A stretch of 64,000 bases of DNA from Bacillus zhangzhouensis (GCF_000715205.1 NZ_JOTP01000008.1:1-64000); one strand, 5' to 3'; positions 40,665-52,571 are shown, counted from the first letter of the stretch. Made by a program: numbers and translations. Notes: a model not told the origin generated them from the letters alone.

Positions 40665-43079
40665 TTATCCGCGCAAGACGGCTTGATACGTATCTTCTAA
40701 TGCCTTCAATACGTTTGTATGAACAGCCGTAACTTCTTCCTCTGTCAACGTTTGTTCCGGGTTTAAATATTGGAGAGAGAACGCAACAGATTTCTTGCCT
40801 TCTTCCATATGTTCACCCTCATACACGTCAAAAACGGAAAGGTCTGTCAATAAACGGCCACCTGCTTCATAGATGACTCGCTCCAGCTGTCCGCTTGAAA
40901 TATGCTGATCTACAACAAGCGCAATATCTCTTGTCACAGCAGGGAATCTCGGAATCGCTGTATATTTCATATCCTCTGTTTCAGATGTCATCACATCTGT
41001 TAAATCAAATTCGAATACATATGTTTCTTTTAAATCTAATTCCTTTTCAATGACTGGATGAAGTGCGGCAACAAAGCCAATCACCTTTCCATTTAAGTGA
41101 ACATCTGCTGTACGTCCTGGGTGAAGACCTTCACGCTCTGCTTGAACATATGTGATTTGCTCTGATACACCAAGCTTTTCAAACAGACCTTCTGCAATTC
41201 CCTTCGCTACATAAAAATCAACGGCTTTTTTCTCGCCCTGCCAAAGGTTTTTATGCCATAAGCCTGTCAGTGCACCAGCCACATGCTCTTTCTCCACCGG
41301 CTTTGCACCTTCAGCTTCTGCTAAGAAAACAGAACCCGTTTCATAAAATCCAAAGGAATCAGCCTGTCTTGCCAAGTTATACGCAACAGAATCAAGTAAG
41401 TTTGGCAATAGACTTTGTCTTAGCACACTGCGTTCCTCACTCATCGGCAGTGAAAGTCTCGTTTTATAAGCCGGATGCAATGCAAAGGCTGTGGACTTAT
41501 GCTGATTCGTCAATGAATACGTAATCGCTTGAGAAAGCCCTGCACCCTCTAAGAAACGTCTCACCTTTCTACGTTTCACTTGGTATGGCGTGAGACCGCC
41601 AACTGTACCAGCTGTCGCAGGCAGTGTAGAAGGAATATTATCATAGCCGTATAATCTCGCTACTTCTTCAATGAGGTCTTCTTCAATCGTAATATCCATT
41701 CTGCGAGAAGGAACTGTCACGACGAGAACGTCATTTGATTGACCCACTGTAAAGCCTAGTTTATTGAAAATATGAATCATATCTTCTTTTGAAATACTCA
41801 TTCCGAGTACTTTGTTTACACGCTCAGTTGATACATGGATGACATTCATACTTGCTTCAATATGATTTTCCTCAACAATGCCGCTTAGCACTTCACCGCC
41901 TGCATAGACGCTGATCAATTGCGCTGCTCTTTCTGCTGCTGGTTTCACACGCTGCGGATCGAGTCCTTTTTCAAATCGTGTGCTTGATTCACTGCGAAGC
42001 CCTAAGTCTCTAGATGCTTGACGAACTGTTTGACCGTTAAAATATGCCGCTTCTAAAAGAATTGTAGTCGTTTCATCACGCACCTCTGATTCAAGACCAC
42101 CCATAACTCCTGCTACAGCGTGTGCTTTCGTACCATTTGTAATGACCAGATGCTTTGATGACAATGTGCGCTCTTGATCATCCAGTGTTTGAATCATTTC
42201 GTTTTCAGCCGCTTTCCGTACGACCACCTGCTTTGAACCAAAGCGGTCATAATCAAATGCATGAAGCGGCTGACCGTATTCAAGCAGCACAAAATTCGTA
42301 ATATCCACGACGTTATTGATTGGGCGGATGCCTGCATTCATCAATCTTGTTTGCATCCAAAGCGGTGCAGGCCCAACTTTTACACCTTTAATGATCTTGG
42401 CTGCGTAAAGAGGGTTCGCTTCTTGATCCTCAATTTTGACCGAAATGTAGTCTGCCGCTTTCTCCGAAGACGATTCATGTGTTGTATCAGGAAGTTTGAC
42501 TTCTTTTCCTAAAATGGCTGCAACTTCATAAGCCACACCTAACATATTGAGGGCATCGGCACGGTTTGGTGTTAAGCCGAGCTCTAGTACCGCATCATCT
42601 AACTGAAGCGCCTGAAGTGCATTATCTCCTGGTTTTACATCATTCGAAAAAACAAAGATACCTTCTGCATATTCCTTTGGTACGAGTTTACTCTCTACTC
42701 CTAATTCTTGCAGAGAACAAATCATGCCATGAGACTCTTCGCCGCGCAGTTTTGCTTTTTTAATTTTAAAATTCCCTGGAAGGACTGCTCCAACTGTTGC
42801 GACTGCGACATGCTGTCCTTTCTCCACATTCGGAGCCCCACAAATAATTTGCACAGGTGCGTCTTCTCCGATATCAACAAGACATTTGTTTAATTTATCT
42901 GCATTCGGGTGCTGCTCACGCTCAATGACATGTCCAACGACAACACCTTTGATGCCTTCACCTTTATACTCAACGGCTTCCACTTCAATACCGCTTCTTG
43001 TGATTTTTTCTGCTAATTCATCTGGCTGAATGCCTTCTAAATCGACATAGTCTTCTAACCATTTATATGAAACAAACAT
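40665..43079 (-). CDS. pheT: Phenylalanyl-tRNA synthetase beta subunit
   Basis: 804 aa, usual length. It has an N-terminal tRNA-binding (OB) domain ([20 protein letters not shown]), B3/B4 editing domain ([17 protein letters not shown]), B5 domain and a C-terminal ferredoxin-like anticodon-binding domain ([19 protein letters not shown]). It forms the alpha2-beta2 enzyme with PheS, encoded just upstream. Confidence 0.97.
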   Translation of the reverse strand: MFVSYKWLEDYVDLEGIQPDELAEKITRSGIEVEAVEYKGEGIKGVVVGHVIEREQHPNADKLNKCLVDIGEDAPVQIICGAPNVEKGQHVAVATVGAVLPGNFKIKKAKLRGEESHGMICSLQELGVESKLVPKEYAEGIFVFSNDVKPGDNALQALQLDDAVLELGLTPNRADALNMLGVAYEVAAILGKEVKLPDTTHESSSEKAADYISVKIEDQEANPLYAAKIIKGVKVGPAPLWMQTRLMNAGIRPINNVVDITNFVLLEYGQPLHAFDYDRFGSKQVVVRKAAENEMIQTLDDQERTLSSKHLVITNGTKAHAVAGVMGGLESEVRDETTTILLEAAYFNGQTVRQASRDLGLRSESSTRFEKGLDPQRVKPAAERAAQLISVYAGGEVLSGIVEENHIEASMNVIHVSTERVNKVLGMSISKEDMIHIFNKLGFTVGQSNDVLVVTVPSRRMDITIEEDLIEEVARLYGYDNIPSTLPATAGTVGGLTPYQVKRRKVRRFLEGAGLSQAITYSLTNQHKSTAFALHPAYKTRLSLPMSEERSVLRQSLLPNLLDSVAYNLARQADSFGFYETGSVFLAEAEGAKPVEKEHVAGALTGLWHKNLWQGEKKAVDFYVAKGIAEGLFEKLGVSEQITYVQAEREGLHPGRTADVHLNGKVIGFVAALHPVIEKELDLKETYVFEFDLTDVMTSETEDMKYTAIPRFPAVTRDIALVVDQHISSGQLERVIYEAGGRLLTDLSVFDVYEGEHMEEGKKSVAFSLQYLNPEQTLTEEEVTAVHTNVLKALEDTYQAVLRG

Positions 43080-43094
43080 GCTGATTTCCTCCTC

Positions 43095-44129
43095 TTAGTC
43101 CTGCTTGAATTGCTTTGTGAATCTAATATCGTTTGTGTAGAAATGGCGGATATCATCAATGCCGTATTTCAGCATCGCAATACGTTCAACGCCCATTCCA
43201 AAAGCAAAGCCTTGGTAAGTATCTGGATCAAATCCGCTCATTTTCAGTACATTTGGGTGAACCATTCCTGCACCTAAAATCTCAATCCAGCCTGTTCCTT
43301 TACATACAGAACAGCCTTTCCCGCCGCATTTAAAGCAAGACACATCTACTTCTACTGATGGTTCTGTGAATGGGAAAAAGCTTGGACGCAGTCTAATTTC
43401 ACGATCTTCACCAAACATTTTTCTTGCGACCGTCTCTAGCGTTCCTTTTAGATCACTCATGCTAATATTGTGATCTACCACAAGTCCTTCAATCTGCATG
43501 AATTGATGTGAATGGGTTGCGTCATCGCTGTCACGTCTATATACCTTACCAGGGCAGATGATCTTCACAGGGCCTTGGCCTTTATATTTCTCAAGTGTAC
43601 GCGCTTGAACTGGTGACGTTTGTGTTCTCATCAATGTATCTTCGGTAATATAGAAGCTATCCTGCATATCACGTGCTGGATGCTCTTTTGGAAGATTTAA
43701 CGCTTCAAAGTTATAGTAATCCGTTTCCACCTCAGGACCTTCCTCAACGGTATAGCCCATTCCAATAAATAAATCTTCAATATCTTCTACAACAATCGTT
43801 AATGGGTGTCTTGCCCCAATTTTAATTGGACTTGCTGGCAATGTGACATCAATGGTTTGAGAAGCCAGTTTCTTCTTCACTTCTTCTGCTTCCAGCTGTT
43901 CATTTTTTTCTGCAATGGCATTAGCAATCTGCTCTCTCACTTCGTTTGCGAGCGCACCCATTTTTGGTCTTTCTTCAGCGGAGAGCTTGCCCATTCCGCG
44001 AAGGACTTCTGTAATCGGCCCTTTTTTTCCTAAATATTGTACACGAATGTCATTGACCTCTTTGAGCGAGCTAGCTGCTTCTACCTTCGCTATCGCCTCT
44101 GTTTCAAGCTGTTTTAACGTTTCTTGCAT
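43095..44129 (-). CDS. pheS: Phenylalanyl-tRNA synthetase alpha subunit
   Basis: 344 aa, starting at ATG 44129 (AAAAGGAGG upstream). Class II motifs are present: [38 protein letters not shown] and [17 protein letters not shown]. It is controlled by a T-box leader. Confidence 0.97.
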   Translation of the reverse strand: MQETLKQLETEAIAKVEAASSLKEVNDIRVQYLGKKGPITEVLRGMGKLSAEERPKMGALANEVREQIANAIAEKNEQLEAEEVKKKLASQTIDVTLPASPIKIGARHPLTIVVEDIEDLFIGMGYTVEEGPEVETDYYNFEALNLPKEHPARDMQDSFYITEDTLMRTQTSPVQARTLEKYKGQGPVKIICPGKVYRRDSDDATHSHQFMQIEGLVVDHNISMSDLKGTLETVARKMFGEDREIRLRPSFFPFTEPSVEVDVSCFKCGGKGCSVCKGTGWIEILGAGMVHPNVLKMSGFDPDTYQGFAFGMGVERIAMLKYGIDDIRHFYTNDIRFTKQFKQD

Positions 44130-44199
44130 GAGTGTAATCCTCCTTTTGATATACAAAACCGTCTGGATAAACGGCTGTTTGATCGTTTGAAGACAATAA

Positions 44200-44470
44200 A
44201 AAAACCCGCCCCTCAAAAAAAGAAGGGACGAGTTGTGGTCGCGGTACCACCCTTGTTAAGCACACATGTGCGAATAAGCTTCATTGACATAACGGAATCA
44301 AACGAATCCGGTTCACCTTTACGCAAAGCTTGCGGTCCCGGTGACAACTCCAGAGGTGAATTCCTGTTTCAGCATTCCTTAAATGCACTTTCAGTCTACG
44401 ATGCATTCTCCCTATAAGGCCGCTCATTGAAACAATCTTCCTCTATCATGGTTTTTAAAATATTAGTTTC
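44200..44470 (-). promoter_or_regulatory. T-box leader of pheST
   Basis: On the minus strand the T-box AGGGTGGTACCGCG lies at 44,241-44,253, before a terminator (GTCCCTT...AGGGGCGGG then seven T, 44,198-44,230). The specifier is probably UUC (Phe), near 44,358-44,360 in GGAATTCACC. Uncharged tRNA-Phe should allow read-through. Confidence 0.93.
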
Positions 44471-44501
44471 ATTATAGTGAAAATGAGCGCATGATGCAAC
44501 A

Positions 44502-45245
44502 CTATCCGCGCAAATGATAGACAAGAACCGCTGCTGCAACAGCAACATTTAATGATTCTGCTTTTCCATACATTGGAACATATAAATTCTGGTCTGTCAT
44601 TTGCAGAATGTCTGGATCAATCCCTGCTCCTTCGTTTCCTACAATCAATGCAAACGGGCCTTCTGCCGTTACGCTTCTATACTCTTTCGCATCCTTTAAG
44701 GCACTTCCGTATACGGGTATGCCTTGCTCCTTGAATGCTGAAATCGCCTGTTGAAGTGTTTGCTTTAAGATGGGCAGATGGAAATGAGAGCCCTGTGCTG
44801 AACGGAGCGTTTTTCCGTTAAAAGCATCGACGGTCCCCTCACCTAAAATCACAGCATCCAGACCAGCGGCATCTGCTGTCCGAATAAGAGTGCCCAAATT
44901 TCCCGGGTCCTGCACGGCATCTAAAAGTAAAATTCGCTCATACTTCTTTTCTTCAAATACAGGAAGTGTACAAACCGCTGCGATGTGCTGAGGCGTTTCG
45001 GTTTCTGTCATTGCAGAAAAAGCCTCTTCACTCAGTTCATAGAGCCCCATGTCAGGCTTGATGTCAGACGGAAGCATGTCAGGTGATGTGACCATTAACT
45101 CCTTCACAATCCCGCTCTTTAATGCTTCTTCTACTAAATGTTTCCCCTCAACGAGAAATAGCCCCGTTTTCGTTCGTTCTTTTTTTGTATGCAGCTTTTT
45201 CCATTGTTTAATACTTGCGTTTTTAGCTGATTCTATATATTTCAA
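44502..45245 (-). CDS. ysgA: SpoU/TrmH-family rRNA methyltransferase YsgA
   Basis: 247 aa with a TTG start and AAAGGAG upstream. Knot motifs: LLDAVQDPGNLGTLIRTADA, LIVGNEGAGID and IPMYGKAESLNVAVAAAV-like (VPMYGKAESLNV). It probably 2'-O-methylates 23S rRNA with SAM. Lies between pheS and sspI as in B. subtilis. Confidence 0.92.
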   Translation of the reverse strand: MKYIESAKNASIKQWKKLHTKKERTKTGLFLVEGKHLVEEALKSGIVKELMVTSPDMLPSDIKPDMGLYELSEEAFSAMTETETPQHIAAVCTLPVFEEKKYERILLLDAVQDPGNLGTLIRTADAAGLDAVILGEGTVDAFNGKTLRSAQGSHFHLPILKQTLQQAISAFKEQGIPVYGSALKDAKEYRSVTAEGPFALIVGNEGAGIDPDILQMTDQNLYVPMYGKAESLNVAVAAAVLVYHLRG

Positions 45246-45359
45246 GCGATTTTAACTCCTTTAAATATCATGAATTTATTATATCTCATGCACACTACAT
45301 AATAAACCTGTCTTTGAGACAGAATAGGGCTATTACCATCAAAAAAAGGAGTGTGGACA

Positions 45360-45581
45360 ATGGATTTTAATTTAAGAGGCGCAGTCATTCAAAACATCAC
45401 TGGACATAATCAAGAGCAGCTTGAACATACGATTTTAGATGCGATTCAAAGCGGCGAGGAAAAAATGCTGCCAGGCCTTGGCGTGTTGTTCGAGGTGTTA
45501 TGGCAAGAAGCATCAGAAAACGAAAAAAATGAAATTCTTGAAACATTAGAGCAGGGCTTAAAGCCTCAGCAGCAACAATAA
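45360..45581 (+). CDS. sspI: Small acid-soluble spore protein I
   Basis: 73 aa starting [17 protein letters not shown] at 45360, close to B. subtilis SspI (71 aa). Minor SASP made in the forespore, and a sign that this strain is a spore former. AAAAAGGAGTG lies upstream. A CATAATA-like -10 lies about 65 bp upstream, but I see no firm sigma-G -35. Confidence 0.9.
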   Translation: MDFNLRGAVIQNITGHNQEQLEHTILDAIQSGEEKMLPGLGVLFEVLWQEASENEKNEILETLEQGLKPQQQQ

Positions 45582-45585
45582 AAAG

Positions 45586-45621
45586 AAGCCGGTTTGCTTA
45601 TGTATGACAGCAAACCGGCTT
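45586..45621. terminator. Terminator shared by sspI and cstA
   Basis: A 13-bp perfect stem AAGCCGGTTTGCT and complement, with T-rich sequence on both sides (TTTGTT on plus, CTTTTTATT on minus). Confidence 0.9.
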
Positions 45622-45629
45622 TTGTTCGT

Positions 45630-47426
45630 TTATCCAGTGATAGGTGTCTCCATCCGAAGCGCTGGATCACGCCAGATCTCGACCCATTTTTTAATAGCAA
45701 ACACAATAATCACAAATCCCAAGATCAGCATAATGATCGACAAGACCGCATTAAGCACACTGTAGCCAGACGCCTCAGGATTCAGGTATACATTGACCAC
45801 CATCCAGTAGCCCGCATAATTCACGGTGACATATAAGTAAGCGAGCGGAATTAAACAAGTCAGCATATATCGCCTTTTATCTGCAATTTTTAACACAACA
45901 GTTGCACCAATGATTAAGCCTACCGAGGCCATTAATTGGTTTGAAACCCCAAACAGCGCCCAAATGGACCCAATGTCTCCAGAGTAAAGCAAGTATCCCC
46001 ACATAAAACAGGCAAGCGCACTTGCAAACACAGACCCAGGTACCCAGTCATTTCGTTTAAGCGGTTTATACGCTTCTCCAAAGAAGTCTTGAATCAAATA
46101 TCGCGCCACACGCGTTCCAGCATCAATAGCTGTTAAAATAAAGACCGCTTCAAACATGATGACGAATTGAAAGAAATAAGACGCCAAATGGCTAAAGAAT
46201 GGAATCCCCGTAAAGATATACGCCATCCCCACTGCTAATGTAACGGCTCCACCCGTTCTCCCCTCTAAATCAAGACCAATTTCCTTACTAAGCTGCGGAA
46301 GGTTCTCGACACTCATACCGAGCGTTCGGAACACTTCTGGTGTACTGTTAATCGCAAAATAATCTCCTGGATGAAGAGCTGTGGCGGCAATTAACGCCAT
46401 GATCCCAACCAAGCATTCCACTAGCATTGCACCAAACGCTACAGGCTTCATATCACTCCAGCGATCCAGCATCTTTGGCGTTGTTCCTGAGCCAACAAAT
46501 GCGTGGAAACCGGATATGGCACCGCAAGCAATTGTAATTGAAATAAAGGGCCAGACAGGACCAGCTAAAACAGGCCCTCCTCCATTCACAAACTCTGTAA
46601 ACGCCGGAAATTGAATGGACGGATTCACCACAAAGATCCCAGCAATCAGAGCGATGAAAACACCAATTTTCATAAAACTACTTAAGTAGTCTCTTGGTGC
46701 CAATAGCAGCCAAACTGGCAGAGCCGCAGCAAAGAATGCATAAATCGGCAAGGCGAGAGCCAGCGTTTTTGTATCAAGTGTTAAAAAATGACCAAGTGCC
46801 GTTCCTTGAATATTTGGTCCAAGGAATACACCAATCATCAGTAACATAAACCCCGCAGATGTGGCCAGCTTTAAATTGCCTGTCTTTTTATAATAAAGAC
46901 CGACCCCCATCGCAATTGGAATGGTGATTCCGACTGCAAATGTCCCCCAAGGATTTCGTTCTAAAGCATGAAGCACAACCATAGACAGTCCTGCCATTGT
47001 GATCGTAATGATAAACAGCATGGCAAGCCCAGTACAAAATCCTGCAACAGGTCCTAGTTCTTCCTTCGCTACCTCTGATAATGATTTTCCCTTTTTTCGC
47101 ATCGAAGCAAATAACACGACAAGATCATGTACAGCTCCGCCAATCACCGCTCCAATTAAAAGCCAAAGGAGACCAGGTAAATACCCAAATTGTGCGGCTA
47201 AAATTGGACCAACTAGTGGGCCAGCAGCTGCAATCGCAGCAAAATGATGTCCAAATGTGACCCATTTATTTGTCGGCACATAATCTTTCCCATCCTCTAG
47301 TGTGTGAGCCGGTGTAGGATGATCATCTGTGACTTTTAATACCTTGACCATCATAAATGTGCCATAAAGACGATACGCAATCGCTAAAATACACATCGAT
47401 CCTATGACAATTGTAACCGCATTCAT
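45630..47426 (-). CDS. cstA: Carbon starvation protein CstA, peptide/pyruvate transporter
   Basis: 598 aa with about 16 membrane helices and the CstA family pattern (GHHFAAIAAAGPLVGPILAAQ, FHAFVGSGTTPKMLDRW). Imports peptides and possibly pyruvate during starvation. AGGGGATG precedes the start. Upstream 47,427-47,743 (about 300 bp) I see no gene, only AT-rich DNA that should hold the promoter. Confidence 0.93.
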   Translation of the reverse strand: MNAVTIVIGSMCILAIAYRLYGTFMMVKVLKVTDDHPTPAHTLEDGKDYVPTNKWVTFGHHFAAIAAAGPLVGPILAAQFGYLPGLLWLLIGAVIGGAVHDLVVLFASMRKKGKSLSEVAKEELGPVAGFCTGLAMLFIITITMAGLSMVVLHALERNPWGTFAVGITIPIAMGVGLYYKKTGNLKLATSAGFMLLMIGVFLGPNIQGTALGHFLTLDTKTLALALPIYAFFAAALPVWLLLAPRDYLSSFMKIGVFIALIAGIFVVNPSIQFPAFTEFVNGGGPVLAGPVWPFISITIACGAISGFHAFVGSGTTPKMLDRWSDMKPVAFGAMLVECLVGIMALIAATALHPGDYFAINSTPEVFRTLGMSVENLPQLSKEIGLDLEGRTGGAVTLAVGMAYIFTGIPFFSHLASYFFQFVIMFEAVFILTAIDAGTRVARYLIQDFFGEAYKPLKRNDWVPGSVFASALACFMWGYLLYSGDIGSIWALFGVSNQLMASVGLIIGATVVLKIADKRRYMLTCLIPLAYLYVTVNYAGYWMVVNVYLNPEASGYSVLNAVLSIIMLILGFVIIVFAIKKWVEIWRDPALRMETPITG

Positions 47427-47743
47427 TTAACCATCCCCTTCGCATAAACAATTTGTTACAAATATAACATAAATTGATTGATTTTTCTTTCTTTTAAAAC
47501 CAAGTTGACAAATATGAATAATATGTTTATTCTTAAGTTAGCTTCACCTATTTCCATAAACTCTCTTTTGGCAGGGCAGTCTCTAGGCTCTGTCCTTTTT
47601 ATTGATTTCATCTTACAAAAATAAAGGCTGGATCACATGTGCCTTATTCACTAGAAAAATGTCTCTTCATTTGTCAAAAACAGTTCTTTTGACGCTGCTT
47701 GAACAACGAGGTTCATTTCCTGGGAAATTCCATGGAACAAAAA

Positions 47744-47774
47744 AAGCCTTTCCCCAATGCTGAGGAAAGGCCTT
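47744..47774 (-). terminator. Terminator of ysdC
   Basis: AAGGCCTTTCC/GGAAAGGCTT hairpin followed by TTTTTGTT on the minus strand. Confidence 0.85.
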
Positions 47775-47778
47775 CCTA

Positions 47779-48867
47779 TTAAGAACCGTACGTAATCTGC
47801 TCGACAGTTTTTTGATCGAGTCTTTTGATCACTTCTGTTAAAAGCTTCACTGCATTTTCATAATCATCCCGATGAATCATCGCTGCATGGGTATGAATAT
47901 ATCTACTTGGTATCCCGATTGATAGAGATGGAACACCATGACCTGTTAAATGGATACCACCAGCATCTGTACCCCCGCCAGGCACTGAATCATATTGATA
48001 AGGGATGTTCAATTCATCCGCTGTCTGGACAACAAAATCGCGAAGTCCTTTATGAGAAACCATAGAAGCATCAAATACAACGATTGTTGGTCCTTTGCCA
48101 AGTTTGCTTGTTGCTTCTTTTTCAGTGATGCCTGGCGTATCTCCTGCTACACCGACATCAATGGCAAATCCAATATCAGGCTGGATCGTGGCAGCTGCTG
48201 TTTTGGCTCCACGTAAGCCTACTTCCTCTTGAACAGTTGCGACACTGTAAGCGATATTTTCATGCTGAGCATCATGTAAATTCTTCATGACATCAATCGC
48301 CACTGCACAGCCGATACGGTTGTCCCATGCTTTTGCCAGAAGCATTTTTTCATCATTCATGACCGTAAACTCAAAGTAAGGAACAATTTGATCTCCAGGC
48401 AGCACGCCCCACTCCATCGCCTGTTCTTTGCTTGAAGCTCCAATATCAATAAACATATCTGTGATTTCAATTGTTTTTTTGCGGGCTTCTGGCGATAAGA
48501 TGTGTGGTGGTTTAGAGCCTATCACACCTGTGATTTCCCCTTTTTTCGTCACAATGGTCACACGCTGTGCCAGCATGACCTGCGACCACCAGCCACCGAC
48601 CGTTTGAAAACGAATATAGCCTTTGTCATCAATTTTTGTCACCATGAATCCTACTTCATCTAAGTGACCGGCCAGCATAATTTTAGGGCCATTTGCGTTT
48701 CCTTCCTTCTTAGCGATCAAGCTGCCAAGGCGGTCTGTCGAGACTTCATCTGCATATGATTCTATGTATGTCTGCATGACTTTTTTGACATCACGTTCAT
48801 TACCTGGAATCCCTTTTGCATCCGTTAGGTCTTTCAGCATAGTTAATGTTTGATCTAGTTTTGTCAT
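47779..48867 (-). CDS. ysdC: M42-family aminopeptidase YsdC
   Basis: 362 aa. Metal and catalytic residues of M42 peptidases are visible: [44 protein letters not shown], and [10 protein letters not shown]. Probably a cytoplasmic dinuclear-metal aminopeptidase. Some annotations call it an endoglucanase, which I doubt. Confidence 0.92.
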   Translation of the reverse strand: MTKLDQTLTMLKDLTDAKGIPGNERDVKKVMQTYIESYADEVSTDRLGSLIAKKEGNANGPKIMLAGHLDEVGFMVTKIDDKGYIRFQTVGGWWSQVMLAQRVTIVTKKGEITGVIGSKPPHILSPEARKKTIEITDMFIDIGASSKEQAMEWGVLPGDQIVPYFEFTVMNDEKMLLAKAWDNRIGCAVAIDVMKNLHDAQHENIAYSVATVQEEVGLRGAKTAAATIQPDIGFAIDVGVAGDTPGITEKEATSKLGKGPTIVVFDASMVSHKGLRDFVVQTADELNIPYQYDSVPGGGTDAGGIHLTGHGVPSLSIGIPSRYIHTHAAMIHRDDYENAVKLLTEVIKRLDQKTVEQITYGS

Positions 48868-48983
48868 TCCGTTTATCCTCCTTTATCTTCATGGTGCATT
48901 CTTATTATACAAAACCTCTTTCGTTCAATACGATCTTTTTATGAATATTTTTTCGTTTAACGAAATATTTTTTTAAAAAAAGT

Positions 48984-49010
48984 TGAAACCTTTTGGCCTT
49001 TTCATTCGTA
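48984..49010 (+). promoter_or_regulatory. Sigma-W promoter of ysdB
   Basis: TGAAAC, 17-bp spacer, CGTA: an exact match to the sigma-W consensus, 37 bp before the ysdB start. Suggests induction by cell envelope stress. Confidence 0.85.
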
Positions 49011-49046
49011 GTACATCAGATAACGGTATTGGAGGTGCATCCTGTC

Positions 49047-49451
49047 ATGTTTGTAATCCTCATTAGACTCGCTCTTGTTGCACTGCTTGTCTACATTTTC
49101 TACATGGCGGTAAAATTCTTCTCAAATCCGAGAAGAAAGCTGAAACAAGCGCAATTAAAAGAAGGCTTTTATTTTATGGACGAACAGCAAAATGCGCGCA
49201 AAAATTTTAATTTCGTCTATAAAGGTGTCTTGTTTGAAGGAGAAAAGCATGTTCCTTCTAAGGATCATCCTCTGTTTGTCCACTCCATTTACGTTTGGAC
49301 GGAGTCACCTGAAAAGCTAAATGAATTTACATTAGAAGACTTTAAAAAGCTTGAGGAAAACATCATCGAACGGTATCCTCAAACAAAAATCGATTGGGAT
49401 CAGCCCATCAAAAAAATCAAACAAAAAAAAGGAGCAGGCACGCCGTCATGA
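49047..49451 (+). CDS. ysdB: Sigma-W-controlled membrane protein YsdB
   Basis: 134 aa starting MFVILIRLALVALLVYIFYM, one N-terminal membrane helix, then a basic cytoplasmic domain with a Lys-rich tail. Start ATG 49047 has TTGGAGGTG upstream. Function unknown; the promoter places it in the envelope-stress response. Confidence 0.88.
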   Translation: MFVILIRLALVALLVYIFYMAVKFFSNPRRKLKQAQLKEGFYFMDEQQNARKNFNFVYKGVLFEGEKHVPSKDHPLFVHSIYVWTESPEKLNEFTLEDFKKLEENIIERYPQTKIDWDQPIKKIKQKKGAGTPS

Positions 49452-49470
49452 TGGCGTCTGCTCCCTTTTT
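49428..49470. terminator. Terminator shared by ysdB and ysdA
   Basis: GGAGCAGGCACGCC pairs with GGCGTCTGCTCC, with T-runs on plus (CTTTTT) and a T-rich minus strand (TTTTTTTTG), between convergent genes. Confidence 0.85.
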
Positions 49471-49735
49471 AGATGAGATGGACATATCCTAATATGAGCA
49501 ACTGTAAAACAATTAAAGCAGGCATACCAATTTGAAAGGCAGTATGTTTTGTTTTATGCCGGAAATACTGCATCCCAAGAAATGATCCAGCAGCGCCAAA
49601 AAGCACCGCAGCACTCCATAGATGCGCCTCTGAAATTCTCCATTTATGCGCTTTAGCCCGGCGTTTATCCTCTCCCATAAGAAAAAAACCATAGCCATTC
49701 ACTAAGATGAGCAGCAGGATCAGACCGATGTTCAT
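49469..49735 (-). CDS. ysdA: DUF1294 membrane protein YsdA
   Basis: 88 aa starting at ATG 49735 (GAGGTG upstream), with two to three membrane helices and the family segment MGEDKRRAKAHKWRISEAHL. Function unknown. Lies downstream of rplT as in B. subtilis. Confidence 0.88.
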   Translation of the reverse strand: MNIGLILLLILVNGYGFFLMGEDKRRAKAHKWRISEAHLWSAAVLFGAAGSFLGMQYFRHKTKHTAFQIGMPALIVLQLLILGYVHLI

Positions 49736-49756
49736 TCTTTTCACCTCACATGATGA

Positions 49757-49790
49757 GAAAAAAAGATCACCCCTCGACGGAATGATCTTT
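49757..49790 (-). terminator. Terminator of infC-rpmI-rplT
   Basis: AAAAGATCA...TGATCTTTT hairpin followed by TTTTC on the minus strand, just after rplT. Confidence 0.8.
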
Positions 49791-49798
49791 TATATGAC

Positions 49799-50170
<372 letters not shown>

Positions 50171-50189
50171 CTATGATTCCTATTCCAAA

Positions 50190-50414
<225 letters not shown>

Positions 50415-50930
50415 TTACTTTTCGACTTTTGGTGCAAGCATAAGGAACATGCTGCGTCCGTCCATCTTAGGTTTTGTTTCTACTGTTGCTACTTCAGCGC
50501 AAGCTTCAGAGAAACGGTCTAACACGCGCTGTCCGATTTCTTTATGCGTAATCGCACGGCCTTTAAAGCGGATAGAAGCTTTCACTTTATCTCCCTTTTC
50601 AAGGAATTTGATTGCATTACGGAGCTTCGTGTTAAAATCATGTTCATCGATTGTCGGGCTCAACCGAACTTCTTTTAAGCTAATGATTTTTTGATTCTTA
50701 CGTGCCTCTTTATCCTTCTTCTGCTGTTCGAATCGGAACTTACCGTAGTCCATGATTCGGCAAACAGGTGGTTTTGCATTTGCAGCAACTAACACAAGGT
50801 CAAGATTGGCTTTAGCAGCTATCTCCAGAGCTTCCTGTCGGGATTTAATCCCAAGCTGATCGCCATTTTGTCCGATTAAACGAACTTCACGCGCACGAAT
50901 ACCTTCATTAACTAATTGATCTTTGCTAAT
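50415..50930 (-). CDS. infC: Translation initiation factor IF-3 (ATT start)
   Basis: 171 aa when started at ATT 50930, encoding [20 protein letters not shown], the conserved IF-3 N-terminus. GGAGGTG lies seven bases upstream of the ATT. No ATG/GTG/TTG gives the full N-domain; a GTG at 50795 would lose 45 residues. Rare start codons such as ATT let IF-3 control its own translation. Prevents subunit joining and proofreads the initiator tRNA. Confidence 0.95.
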   Translation of the reverse strand: MSKDQLVNEGIRAREVRLIGQNGDQLGIKSRQEALEIAAKANLDLVLVAANAKPPVCRIMDYGKFRFEQQKKDKEARKNQKIISLKEVRLSPTIDEHDFNTKLRNAIKFLEKGDKVKASIRFKGRAITHKEIGQRVLDRFSEACAEVATVETKPKMDGRSMFLMLAPKVEK

Positions 50931-51005
50931 AGTGAGCCACCTCCATGAGATTTTGAATTGAGTTCACAATTCATTTTGACCATTTCGTTGTATGTTTTAC
51001 AGGCA

Positions 51006-51039
51006 AACAAAAAGTGTGGGCATATAAAACACCCACACT
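51006..51039 (-). terminator. Attenuator in the infC leader (L20 leader)
   Basis: AGTGTGGG/CCCACACT with an 11-nt loop and TTTTTG on the minus strand, about 80 bp before infC. It agrees with the L20-controlled leader attenuator known in B. subtilis. The leader probably begins in the region 51,060-51,200. Confidence 0.85.
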
Positions 51040-51261
51040 ACGAACATTTGCATGAAAAAATAAATGTACGGTCAACCTGTCAACTACAAACATGTGTCAA
51101 TCAGGTGAGAAGCGGGTGCTTCTGCTTGTGATATCTATTCAATTCGTTAACTATTCTACACAATTTTCATTTGTCCGTCAAGTAACCGAACTCTTGAAAC
51201 AACTTTTTCATTTTAGCATGATGAAACGATTAGGGCAAGACTTTTTCAAACAATCACGTCA

Positions 51262-51957
51262 TCAAAGAATGAATTGCATAAAGATTGGGATGACGATGAC
51301 GGTCACAACCCCTACGACCACAACGGCGATACTAGCCATTGCCGCTTCTACTTCTCCCATCTCAATCCCAACAGAAACGCCAAGCGCATGTCCTGATGTG
51401 CCAAGTGCAAGACCTTTTGCCACTGGATTTTTAATTCGAAACATTTTCAAGAAGAAGGCACCAAGCGCATAGACAATCACTGCGTTAAATATGACCGCAA
51501 AGGCTGTAATATCCGCGATTCCGCCAATATCCTTGGCAATCGGAAGGGCAATCGCTGTCGTTGCTGCCTGTGGAAGCATGCTTTTCATGACAGCGGCATC
51601 AAGATGAATCCCTTTTGCTACGACATACACAATCGTAATGGAACAGAGTGAACCTACAAAAATAGCGGATAAAATTTGCCACCAATATTTCTTAAGGAGC
51701 GCTCTTTGCTTATAAAGCGGGATAGCAAAAGCAATTGTCGCAGGCTCTAAGAAAAACTTAATGATCCGGCCACCCTCATTATAGTCTTCATAGGAAAAGC
51801 CACCAATTTTCAAAAACAAAATGCCTAACACCATGGCAACAAAAAGTGGGGTGAATAAGAAGAAACCTTTAGACTTTTTAAATAAGAATGTGCCGATCCC
51901 AAAGGCGACTAATGAGACGACAATTCCAAAATACGGACTCATAGTACTTGTACCCAT
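51262..51957 (-). CDS. lrgB: Antiholin-like protein LrgB
   Basis: 231 aa LrgB/CidB family with eight or more membrane helices ([39 protein letters not shown]). Works with LrgA in programmed cell death control and possibly pyruvate uptake. 14 bp after lrgA. Confidence 0.92.
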   Translation of the reverse strand: MGTSTMSPYFGIVVSLVAFGIGTFLFKKSKGFFLFTPLFVAMVLGILFLKIGGFSYEDYNEGGRIIKFFLEPATIAFAIPLYKQRALLKKYWWQILSAIFVGSLCSITIVYVVAKGIHLDAAVMKSMLPQAATTAIALPIAKDIGGIADITAFAVIFNAVIVYALGAFFLKMFRIKNPVAKGLALGTSGHALGVSVGIEMGEVEAAMASIAVVVVGVVTVIVIPIFMQFIL

Positions 51958-51971
51958 CTTATACCTCTCCT

Positions 51972-52415
51972 TTAATGCGTACTTGAAGCTGGTTTATTTG
52001 AATGAGAAGGAGTCGATTTGGTCTCCTGTGTCTCTTTACGTTTCTGCGGTCTTTCTGATAATTGCATTAGAAGCTGTGAAAATAGCCCTGTCGTTGCAAG
52101 TAACATAATGGTTGCAATGATAATTACACCCACTACTTGCACGCCTACTTCTTGCATGACACCAAGTGATTGAATGACCGAGATACCAGAGGGAACAAAT
52201 AGAAAGCTAATGAGTCCTGTCAAGGATGTGCCTAATTGCTCCACCTGCTCAAGTTTCACGATTTTTGTTGTTAATAAAACAAATAATAGAACCAATCCAA
52301 TAACGGATGCGGGCATCGGAATCGGTAAATACATTGAAATGAGATTAGAAACGAACATTACGGTTGCAAAGATAAATGCTTGAGATAGAAATCCATATAC
52401 TTTTGTGGCACTCAT
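51972..52415 (-). CDS. lrgA: Antiholin-like protein LrgA
   Basis: 147 aa with four membrane helices and the LrgA pattern ([19 protein letters not shown]). The C-terminal tail is hydrophilic ([16 protein letters not shown]). Controlled by the LytST system encoded next to it on the same strand. Confidence 0.92.
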   Translation of the reverse strand: MSATKVYGFLSQAFIFATVMFVSNLISMYLPIPMPASVIGLVLLFVLLTTKIVKLEQVEQLGTSLTGLISFLFVPSGISVIQSLGVMQEVGVQVVGVIIIATIMLLATTGLFSQLLMQLSERPQKRKETQETKSTPSHSNKPASSTH

Positions 52416-52540
52416 GCCCTTTCACCTCTTTCTTCGACTGCCCACAGTATATGGCATGAAATAAATGAATGAAGCGTTTACAATGAAACTCACCGGATTC
52501 AATGACTGAAATGCAAAAAACGAGTATTGAAATACAAACA

Positions 52541-52571
52541 AAAAAAGCCGTCCTACTCTAGCAGGAGCGAC
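52541..52571 (-). terminator. Terminator of lytST
   Basis: GTCGCTCCT...AGGACGGC hairpin with one bulge, then TTTTTTT on the minus strand; it overlaps the last lytT codons. Confidence 0.75.

Noticed and set aside
43806..44417. Rightward ORFs opposite pheS and its leader
   Set aside because: They run through the T-box leader and pheS in antisense; no ribosome sites.
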